From JBMOLL01 sp049325415 (GTDB taxonomy: Bacteria > Bacteroidota > Bacteroidia > Bacteroidales > GCA-2748055), in contig JBMOLL010000050.1 of the NCBI GenBank assembly GCA_049325415.1, forward strand, positions 1 to 64,000: a DNA stretch of 64,000 nucleotides, read 5' to 3'. The position numbers were made by a program, and so were the translations under genes. Of this stretch, positions 34,439-39,982 are shown one piece after another. Below the pieces are notes generated by a model. That model saw only the letters and a program-made list of their open reading frames with translations, searched no databases and was not told the DNA's origin. Every line of letters starts with the position of its first letter. The stretch's first letter is position 1.

Positions 34439-35125
34439 TTACTGAAGTACGAAGTTGATCGGGAAGGTAAAGAGTACACTTACCGGACGACCGCGCTGCT
34501 TTCCGGGAGTCCACGGAGGAGAAGCCATTACCACCCTGATGGCTTCTTTATCGAGAGCCGGGTCTACGCTTCTTACAACCACTGCATCAACTACTTTTCC
34601 TTTACCGTTAACGGCAAACTGAACGATTACACGACCGCTGATACCGTTTTCGGAGGCAATTTCAGGGTAACGGAGGTTCTGCGCAATATATTTGCGGAAT
34701 TCAGTAGCTGGATCACCGCCGTTAAAAGTGGGCATGTCTTCAACGATGTAGAAGATCTCTTCTTCGTCAATGTCTTCATCCTGATCGGCAATACTGGTAA
34801 AATCATACTGTGTATTGGCGTCAGCTTCCATATTGAAGTCAAAATCATCATCAAGCTGCACATCGTCATCGACAATGTCGAGTACCTCGGCAACCTTGGG
34901 CTGCTCAATTTTTTCCTGTTTGGGCTGTTCCTCACGCCGGGTCACCTGCATCATCTCATCTTCAACCTGGATGTTCTTCACCATCTGGCTGTCGTCTTCC
35001 TTGGGCGGACGTGATGTCCATTCGAAAGCGATCAGTATGATGGAAAGTACAAGGACCAGTCCGAGCTGCAGGTACATCCCTTTCTTCTTCTCGAGGTCAG
35101 CCTCTTTAGATTTTTTAATTTCCAT
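34439..35125 (-). CDS. tonB: TonB-family energy transducer
   Basis: 228 aa. N-terminal basic stretch (about 1-20) and one transmembrane segment (about 21-40, LQLGLVLVLSIILIAFEW); a long acidic/charged periplasmic linker, here Glu/Asp-rich rather than Pro/Lys-rich (DDDVQLDDDFDFNME). The C-terminal TonB domain (about 140-228) has DPATEFRKYIAQNLRYPEIASENG, then GRVIVQFAVNGKGKV and SPPWTPGKQRGRPVSV, which pairs with receptor TonB boxes. ATG 35125 fits better than a TTG at 35134. The acidic linker is unusual. No exbB/exbD is next to it. Confidence 0.88.
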   Translation of the reverse strand: MEIKKSKEADLEKKKGMYLQLGLVLVLSIILIAFEWTSRPPKEDDSQMVKNIQVEDEMMQVTRREEQPKQEKIEQPKVAEVLDIVDDDVQLDDDFDFNMEADANTQYDFTSIADQDEDIDEEEIFYIVEDMPTFNGGDPATEFRKYIAQNLRYPEIASENGISGRVIVQFAVNGKGKVVDAVVVRSVDPALDKEAIRVVMASPPWTPGKQRGRPVSVLFTFPINFVLQ

Positions 35126-35334
35126 GATGATCAATTTTGCCGCGTAAAGTTAGAAAATTCATCCTTTATATTCAAACAGAAATCCAATAATTCCTGAAGA
35201 AAAAGTACGGATTCCCGACAAAGAACGGTAATCCTTTTACTTCCGGGTTTATAGTCCGGCATCCGCACCTGAGAATAGAACGCTGAAAACCGCGGTTTTC
35301 ATATTAGAAACAGCAAAAATTTTGCCAAATAGGC

Positions 35335-35363
35335 TTGATTTATTAATTTTTTCAATATTTTTG
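35335..35363 (+). promoter_or_regulatory. Promoter ahead of the tRNA-Ala array
   Basis: TTG at 35335-35337 and TATTTTTG at 35356-35363 match the -33 and -7 boxes, 21 nt apart. The first tRNA copy starts 48 bp downstream, so the whole array could be read from here. The rest of 35126-35410 holds nothing I recognise. Confidence 0.6.
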
Positions 35364-35410
35364 CCCCACTTGTTGAAAGTGCTCTTCAAGTTTTAAAGTT
35401 TTGACATATT

Positions 35411-35562
35411 GGGGCATTAGCTCAGTTGGTCCCGGGTTTTAGCAAATTTTCAATTTGCGTAAAAACCCGAGGATCCACGGGAAGAATACAATTTGCAAAG
35501 GAGCAAATTGTTTATTCCCGGGACTAGAGCGTTTGCCTGGCAACGGAGATCATTGAAATATT
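35411..35562 (+). repeat. Interrupted tRNA-Ala copy 1 (152-bp tandem unit)
   Basis: Identical to the next 152 bp. It contains the tRNA-Ala 5' part GGGGCATTAGCTCAGTTGG (35411-35429), the twin-hairpin insertion (35430-35523), then CTAGAGCG..TTTGCCTGGCAACGGAG, which parallels D-stem, anticodon and variable region but with a broken anticodon stem and no T arm. It cannot fold into a normal tRNA. Confidence 0.85.
35430..35523 (+). mobile_element. 94-bp twin-hairpin element in the tRNA D-loop, copy 1
   Basis: Begins TCCCGGG and ends CCCGGGA. Hairpin 1: GGGTTTTAGCAAATT..AATTTGCGTAAAAACCC. Hairpin 2: CGGGAAGAATACAATTTGC..GCAAATTGTTTATTCCCG. Inserted after AGTTGG with no duplicated target bases beyond one possible G. 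The same element type occurs four times in this array. Confidence 0.75.
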
Positions 35563-35714
35563 GGGGCATTAGCTCAGTTGGTCCCGGGTTTTAGCAAATT
35601 TTCAATTTGCGTAAAAACCCGAGGATCCACGGGAAGAATACAATTTGCAAAGGAGCAAATTGTTTATTCCCGGGACTAGAGCGTTTGCCTGGCAACGGAG
35701 ATCATTGAAATATT
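35563..35714 (+). repeat. Interrupted tRNA-Ala copy 2 (152-bp tandem unit)
   Basis: Perfect second copy of 35411-35562, with the tRNA 5' part at 35563-35581 and the rest at 35676-35714. The intact tRNA follows directly at 35715, at exactly the same 152-bp period. Confidence 0.85.
35582..35675 (+). mobile_element. 94-bp twin-hairpin element in the tRNA D-loop, copy 2
   Basis: Same bases and position as copy 1, inserted after AGTTGG of the second broken tRNA. Confidence 0.75.
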
Positions 35715-35788
35715 GGGGCATTAGCTCAGTTGGCTAGAGCGTTTGACTGGCAGTCAAGAGGTCATCGGTTCGATTCCGATATGCTCCA
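35715..35788 (+). tRNA. tRNA-Ala(GGC)
   Basis: 74 nt cloverleaf. Acceptor GGGGCAT / ATGCTCC contains the G3-U70 pair, the alanine identity element. D stem GCTC/GAGC; anticodon stem TTTGA/TCAAG with loop CTGGCAG, anticodon GGC, reading GCC and GCU codons; T loop TTCGATT with stem ATCGG/CCGAT. Discriminator A at 35788; CCA is not encoded. It is the only complete tRNA in the array and presumably the functional one, read from the promoter at 35335 or from within the repeats. Confidence 0.95.
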
Positions 35789-35792
35789 CAAA

Positions 35793-35818
35793 ACCCCGCA
35801 CACGCGGGGTTTTTTTTT
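35793..35818 (+). terminator. Terminator after tRNA-Ala
   Basis: ACCCCGC / GCGGGGT with a 4-nt loop and a run of nine T. The GIY-YIG ATG lies 4 nt after the T-run. The same hairpin and T-run recur before each GIY-YIG copy (about 36245-36272 and 36674-36701). Confidence 0.85.
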
Positions 35819-35821
35819 GTC

Positions 35822-36085
35822 ATGGGGTTTTATGTTTACATATTGCAATCGGGGAAGGATGGCCGGTTTTACATCGGACAGACGTCGAATCTGGAGCAAC
35901 GACTGGACGATCATAACAAAGGCCATTCAAGATATACCCGCAATTTTACCCCCTGGGAGTTAAAATATTTTAAGCGTTGTCAGACCAGGTCAGAAGCCAT
36001 AGCGCTTGAAAGGAAGCTCAAAGGATTAAAATCCAGGGATGATCTGATAAGTTACGCGATTAATCATTTATTTACAGAGTATTAG
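35822..36085 (+). CDS. Small GIY-YIG nuclease, copy 1
   Basis: 87-aa single-domain GIY-YIG protein. The motif residues are all there: GIY-like VYIL (3-8 region), YIG at FYIGQT, Arg in LEQRL, His in DDHNKG, and the catalytic Glu in ALERKLKG. It is of the small COG2827/UPF0213-like class. No ribosome site is visible: the ATG comes 4 nt after a terminator T-run. Its stop codon TAG is formed by bases that align with positions 8-10 of the tRNA-like copy that follows. Two more nearly identical copies follow, each behind tRNA 3' sequence. Known small GIY-YIG proteins include repair and homing enzymes; role here unknown. Confidence 0.85.
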   Translation: MGFYVYILQSGKDGRFYIGQTSNLEQRLDDHNKGHSRYTRNFTPWELKYFKRCQTRSEAIALERKLKGLKSRDDLISYAINHLFTEY

Positions 36086-36241
36086 CCTGGGAATACAGCG
36101 TTTGACTGGGAGTCAAGAGGTCATCGGTCCCGGGTTTTAGCAAATTTACAATTTGCGTAAAAACCCGAGGATGCACGGGTAACTAATCCCGATTTTAAGA
36201 AATCGGGAAAGATACCCGGCATTCGATTCCGATATGCTCCA
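36076..36241 (+). other. tRNA-like copy with T-loop interrupted, copy 3
   Basis: The first part (36076-36127) keeps AGAGTAT, GTTTGACTGGGAGTCAAGAGGTCATCGG; the last part (36222-36241) is TTCGATTCCGATATGCTCCA. Removing the 94-bp insert gives an acceptor stem with 6 of 7 pairs, an intact anticodon stem and a normal T arm, but a D arm with an extra base. The anticodon has become GGG (loop CTGGGAG) and position 3 is A, so the G3-U70 alanine signal is lost. Confidence 0.7.
36128..36221 (+). mobile_element. 94-bp twin-hairpin element in the tRNA T-loop, copy 3
   Basis: Starts TCCCGGG, ends ACCCGGCA. Hairpin 1 has the same sequence as in the D-loop copies (GGGTTTTAGCAAAT..ATTTGCGTAAAAACCC). Hairpin 2 is different: CGGGTAACTAATCCCGATTT..AAATCGGGAAAGATACCCG. 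Inserted after CATCGG. Confidence 0.75.
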
Positions 36242-36274
36242 CAAAACCCCGCACACGCGGGGTTTTTTTTTGTC

Positions 36275-36513
36275 ATGGGGTTTTATGTTTACATATTGCA
36301 ATCGGGGAAGGATGGCCGGTTTTACATCGGACAGACGTCGAATCTGGANNNNNNNNNNNNNNNNNNNNNNNNNNNNNNNNNNNNNNNNNNNNNNNNNNNN
36401 NNNNNNNNNNNNNNNNNNNNNNNNNNNNNNNNNNNNNNNNNNNNNNNNAAGGATTAAAATCCAGGGATGATCTGATAAGTTACGCGATTAATCATTTATT
36501 TACAGAGTATTAG
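36275..36513 (+). CDS. Small GIY-YIG nuclease, copy 2 (contains assembly gap)
   Basis: Start MGFYVYILQSGKDGRFYIGQT and the last coding part from GGATTAAAATCC to TAG 36511-36513 are identical to copy 1. The middle is lost in 100 N. Compared with copy 1, 125 bp should lie there, so the reading frame across the N run cannot be judged. Confidence 0.7.
36349..36448. other. Assembly gap (100 N)
   Basis: Exactly 100 N, the customary length for a scaffold gap of unknown size. It lies inside GIY-YIG copy 2. Copy 1 predicts 125 bp. Confidence 0.99.
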
Positions 36514-36670
36514 CCTGGGAATACAGCGTTTGACTGGGAGTCAAGAGGTCATCGGTCCCGGGTTTTAGCAAATTTTACAATTTGCGTAAAAACCCGAGGA
36601 TGCTCGGGTATCTAATCCCGATTTTAAGAAATCGGGAAAGATACCCGGCATTCGATTCCGATATGCTCCA
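36504..36670 (+). other. tRNA-like copy with T-loop interrupted, copy 4
   Basis: Same organisation as 36076-36241: AGAGTAT..CATCGG (36504-36555), insert, then TTCGATTCCGATATGCTCCA (36651-36670). The anticodon loop is again CTGGGAG. Confidence 0.7.
36556..36650 (+). mobile_element. 95-bp twin-hairpin element in the tRNA T-loop, copy 4
   Basis: As copy 3, with one extra T in the first loop and compensating changes in hairpin 2 (CGGGTATCTAATCCC..GGGAAAGATACCCG). The stem is retained while its sequence changes. Confidence 0.75.
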
Positions 36671-36703
36671 CAAAACCCCGCACACGCGGGGTTTTTTTTT
36701 GTC

Positions 36704-36923
36704 ATGGGGTTTTGTTTACATATTACAATCGGGGAAGGATGGCCGGTTTTACATCGGACAGACGTCGAATCTGGAGCAACGACTGGACGATCATAACAAA
36801 GGTCATTCAAGATATACCCGCAATTTTACCCCCTGGGAGTTCAAATATTTTAAGCGTTGTCAGACCAGGTCAGAAGCCATGGCGCTTGAAAGGAAGCTCA
36901 AAGGATTAAAATCCAGAGATGAT
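36704..36923 (+). pseudogene. Small GIY-YIG nuclease, broken copy 3
   Basis: Nearly identical DNA to copy 1, but 2 bp (AT) are missing just after the ATG, so the ATG is out of frame with the nuclease; the nuclease frame remains open but would need another start. Similarity stops at about 36923 in the SRDD region, so the last 14 residues are replaced by unrelated sequence and no tRNA fragment follows. Internal differences are few (for example WEFKY for WELKY, EAMAL for EAIAL), so the copy is recent. Confidence 0.8.
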
Positions 36924-37029
36924 CGGTTTCCTTCCGTTCCTAAAGCCAGACCGACTTGTTTTTACAATAATTATTGCCTACTTTAGGGAACATACCATTC
37001 CTTTTAAGGATGGGGTAAAACTTAATCCT

Positions 37030-38016
37030 ATGAAAACGGTCAACTGGGGCATCATCGGCTGCGGCAATGTTACCGAGGTGAAAAGCGGCCCTGCTTTTAA
37101 CCTGGTCGAAAACTCACGGCTTGCTGCCGTTATGAGACGAAATGCAAAACTTGCCGAGGACTATGCAAAACGGCATAAGGTTCCCACGTGGTACAGCTCT
37201 GCCGATGATCTGATCAATGATGAAGAGGTAAATGCAATATACATTGCCACTCCTCCTGATTCACATGCCGGGCTGAGCATCCGGGCGATGAAAGCTGGGA
37301 AACCGGTTTATGTGGAGAAACCAATGGCACTGGATCATGAACAGTGCAGGAAAATGCTTGAAGTATCGGAAGAGACCGGAGTGCCTCTTTTTGTAGCGTA
37401 TTACCGGAGAGCCCTGCCTGGTTTTTTAAAGGTTAAAGACTTGATCGACTCCGGGACCATTGGTGCGGTTAAACTGGTCAACCTGCAACTTTACAGGTCC
37501 GTCTCCCCTGACGAGCGTTCGGGAATATTGCCCTGGCGGGTCATACCGGAAATATCAGGAGGCGGCCATTTCTTCGACCTGGCTTCCCACCAGCTGGATT
37601 ACCTGGATTTTCTTCTTGGTCCGGTTGAAAAAGTCAGATCCGTGGCCCTTAATCAGGCTGCCCTGTATAAAGCCGAGGATATGGTATCTGCCAGTTTTGT
37701 TTTCCCGGGGGAGGTCGTGGCTACCGGATCCTGGTGTTTCACCGCACCTGAATTTCTGGAAAGAGATATAATAGAGATCATCGGTGAGAAGGGGAGTATT
37801 GTTTTTTCATGCTTTGACTTTACTCCGATTGAACTGCATACCTCCGAAGGAAGGCAAACATTTGATTTTCCGAAACCGGACCACGTTCAGTACTATTTGA
37901 TCAGGCAGGTAGTGGAAGAGTTGACAGGGATGGGAAAAGCGAACAGTAACGCGGTCTCGGGTGCCCGGACGAGCCGGGTAATGGATGAGGTGGTGCGTGA
38001 ATTCAGGGGGCGCTGA
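37030..38016 (+). CDS. Gfo/Idh/MocA family NAD(P)-dependent oxidoreductase
   Basis: 328 aa. N-terminal Rossmann fold with WGIIGCGNVTE (residues 5-15). AIYIATPPDSHAG and VYVEKPMAL form the nicotinamide-side loop, with the family's conserved Lys in EKP, and GGGHFFDLASHQLDYLDFLLG is the His-Asp region of the substrate domain. It probably oxidises or reduces a sugar or sugar alcohol; substrate unknown. The start at ATG 37030 gives the typical N-terminus; an upstream in-frame extension to 36919 would run into the GIY-YIG relic. It stands alone, with about 170 bp to the convergent FkbM gene. Confidence 0.93.
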   Translation: MKTVNWGIIGCGNVTEVKSGPAFNLVENSRLAAVMRRNAKLAEDYAKRHKVPTWYSSADDLINDEEVNAIYIATPPDSHAGLSIRAMKAGKPVYVEKPMALDHEQCRKMLEVSEETGVPLFVAYYRRALPGFLKVKDLIDSGTIGAVKLVNLQLYRSVSPDERSGILPWRVIPEISGGGHFFDLASHQLDYLDFLLGPVEKVRSVALNQAALYKAEDMVSASFVFPGEVVATGSWCFTAPEFLERDIIEIIGEKGSIVFSCFDFTPIELHTSEGRQTFDFPKPDHVQYYLIRQVVEELTGMGKANSNAVSGARTSRVMDEVVREFRGR

Positions 38017-38185
38017 CTCATACATGCACATTCTTTTTACCCGGGTATTTTTGCCTGGATCGTTTCACCTCATTCATCCGGTTAAACGCAACTCACCAGC
38101 TATGGTTTTTTCCACAATGAACAGTTTTTGATCCTTACAGGAAACCGGATTTTACTCTCTCCTGCTTCTGCCCGGAAGGGCTGTT

Positions 38186-38893
38186 TTATTTCGCTTCGAT
38201 TCTCTTCAGTTCCCGCCGGTGAATAAAAGATACTTCTTCCTTGGTCCCTGACACGGCGAAGATCCTGTAACCATTTTTTTCCAGGGCCTTAATTGTTTTC
38301 TCCGACAGCCTTGTTCCCTTATCAAAGAACCGGTCATGGAATTCCACCAGGATCTGGCCTATTCGGAGCTTCTGTTTCAGGATATGTGCCAGCACCCCGT
38401 ATTCGGCACCTTCAATATCCATTTTAAGCACGTCGATATGATCATGTCCGAGCTGAGTCATGATATCAGGAAGGGATTTCATCTCCACGCGCACTTTTCT
38501 CATTGTATCAACATTACTCTGGGCAAGCAGACTGCCCGATACATGATCGGGATTCTTCGGCAGAAAGAATTCGACAGGGCCGCTTTTTTCACTGATTCCG
38601 AAATCGAAAAACCGGAAATTATTATCCGGGGATAGCCCGTTTATCCAGTTTACTGACTTTGGTGTGGGATCGAATCCGCAGACAGTACATCCGTGGTTCT
38701 CAATAACAGCCTGATCAAAAGAGATATCCTCACCAATCCCGAAGGAATATACCACGGAATGACTGTCCAGCAGATCAGGGCAGATAAAAAAACCCGCATG
38801 TTTATTTCCGTACCAGCTGTGATTGCATCCGACAGTTACTTTAAGGAGTTCTTTGTCCTGTTTCCGGATAATGTACCTGATCCTGTTTATCAT
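38186..38893 (-). CDS. FkbM-family methyltransferase
   Basis: 235 aa. VYSFGIGEDISFDQAVI is the SAM-binding motif I region, then GCTVCGFDPTP (motif II acidic/Asp) and the family hallmark DVLKMDIEGAEYGVL. FkbM enzymes O-methylate sugars or polyketides; here an exopolysaccharide or glycan is likely but unproven. The protein has an N-terminal basic/aromatic stretch without a signal peptide. No glycan cluster surrounds it, so this is an isolated gene. Confidence 0.88.
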   Translation of the reverse strand: MINRIRYIIRKQDKELLKVTVGCNHSWYGNKHAGFFICPDLLDSHSVVYSFGIGEDISFDQAVIENHGCTVCGFDPTPKSVNWINGLSPDNNFRFFDFGISEKSGPVEFFLPKNPDHVSGSLLAQSNVDTMRKVRVEMKSLPDIMTQLGHDHIDVLKMDIEGAEYGVLAHILKQKLRIGQILVEFHDRFFDKGTRLSEKTIKALEKNGYRIFAVSGTKEEVSFIHRRELKRIEAK

Positions 38894-39040
38894 ACCGAAT
38901 TTATTTTGCCAGATGGAAGTTTTGTCTTTTATTCAGATGGAATAACAGAGGTTTGCCGCCTGTATTCAATATAGGGAAAGCTGATGTATCCAACATAAGA
39001 TCTGAAAAAAGCAGATCAAATTAAGGATTATTTCAATAGA

Positions 39041-39074
39041 AAAAACCGGAAGGGTCCCCACCGATCCGGTTTTT
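39041..39074 (-). terminator. Terminator downstream of the T9SS relic
   Basis: AAAAACCGGA / TCCGGTTTTT, 10-bp stem with a 14-nt loop and T-runs on both sides. It lies 34 bp after the stop of the relic on the minus strand, as expected for the end of a real gene. Confidence 0.65.
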
Positions 39075-39107
39075 TAAAAGCTGTTGTATTATGATCGGAT
39101 CAACCCA

Positions 39108-39317
39108 TTATTTCCTGATGAATTTCCCGGTGCGGATCTCTCCGGTTCCCGTTATACGAATGATGTAACAACCAGGATCCAGCCATGAAACATCCAGACC
39201 ATCGATTCCTTCTGTTTGCTTCAAAAAGAAAAGGACCCTGCCGTTCAGATCAAGAAGGGACAGCGTGGAAGCTCCCATGGTTTTTTTGGAACAGAATTTG
39301 CTCTTTCCTTGAAAACC
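39108..39317 (-). pseudogene. Orphan type IX secretion C-terminal sorting domain
   Basis: Open for 69 codons up to a TAA at 39108-39110: LSLLDLNGRVLFLLKQTEG, IDGLDVSWLDPGCYIIRI and GEIRTGKFIRK. This is the por secretion system type A sorting domain, the last 60-70 residues of proteins exported by the type IX secretion system (pattern of D..G..., L..G.Y.+RI, K.+K at the end). No cargo domain is upstream: a stop lies at 39318, and the next gene on the plus strand begins at 39326. It is the 3' remnant of a large secreted protein gene. Confidence 0.75.
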
Positions 39318-39325
39318 CTACCGCC

Positions 39326-39982
39326 ATGAAACATTATAATGTTATCACGACAGCCATACTTCTTATCAGTCTTCTGGGGAGTACGGCTTATACACAACAA
39401 TCCTTTTATGCTTTCCCTTTTGAAAACCAGCATCGTCTTCCTTCTCTGGAGATCTACATCAACATGGATCAAATGGCACAGACCTATCAGGCAAACGGAG
39501 CCGTTTTTTCCACCGAGTATTCAGGTCCGGATGAGGAGACTGCCGGTCAGGTCTCCGTTTCATACCGGAATAATGAACAGATGGTGGACGCTGCCCGCTT
39601 CCTGGAAAACTATGCTTTCGAGGAACTGATGGAATACAGCGGGGAAAAACACGGGACTGTTGAGCTGAAGGTAACCTATTTTGAAGATAATAGCCGGATG
39701 AGTGCCGGATCAGTACTGTTTTTTGTCACTTTTGGGATTTCCTCCTTCGTCGGATGCCCGATTTACCGCAATGTCGCCGATCTGGAGGTTGAAGCAGTGT
39801 TCTACGATCCGGAAGGAAATTACCTTGCCAGGTACAGGGGTACGGGTCATGCAGGAACCGGACAGTCGCTGTATCGCAGGACCGCAAGAAAAGCCCATCA
39901 GAAAGCGCTGATTAAAGCCATTGAAGATCTGAATAATTCGATCATGGGTGATCCTGAGCTGGAAAAGAAGCTGGGAGCCTGA
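39326..39982 (+). CDS. Secreted protein of unknown function
   Basis: 218 aa, signal peptide (MKHYNVITTAILLISLLGSTAYTQQ) with cleavage near residue 23. The mature part has one hydrophobic stretch (about residues 135-155, SVLFFVTFGISSFVGCPIYR) that could be a membrane anchor or core strand, a beta pair YDPEGNYLARYRGTG, and a basic C-terminus. I do not recognise the family. I start at ATG 39326, because longer frames lie over the sorting-domain relic. The stop is directly adjacent to that of the convergent M61 gene. Confidence 0.7.
   Translation: MKHYNVITTAILLISLLGSTAYTQQSFYAFPFENQHRLPSLEIYINMDQMAQTYQANGAVFSTEYSGPDEETAGQVSVSYRNNEQMVDAARFLENYAFEELMEYSGEKHGTVELKVTYFEDNSRMSAGSVLFFVTFGISSFVGCPIYRNVADLEVEAVFYDPEGNYLARYRGTGHAGTGQSLYRRTARKAHQKALIKAIEDLNNSIMGDPELEKKLGA

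Noticed and set aside
35430..35523. Group I or II intron in tRNA
   Set aside because: 94 bp is far too short for a catalytic intron, the location is the D-loop and T-loop and not the anticodon loop, and no intron core motifs are visible. Two hairpins fit a mobile palindromic element better.
35411..35714. CRISPR array
   Set aside because: Only two 152-bp units without unique spacers; the repeated part is tRNA plus hairpins. No cas genes.
35730..35963. Open frame across tRNA-Ala and the GIY-YIG gene in another frame
   Set aside because: It is out of frame with the nuclease and runs through the tRNA; repeated in each array copy only because the DNA is repeated.
36919..37029. 37-residue N-terminal extension of the Gfo/Idh/MocA enzyme
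   Set aside because: It overlaps the end of the broken nuclease copy; the Rossmann fold begins directly after the ATG at 37030.
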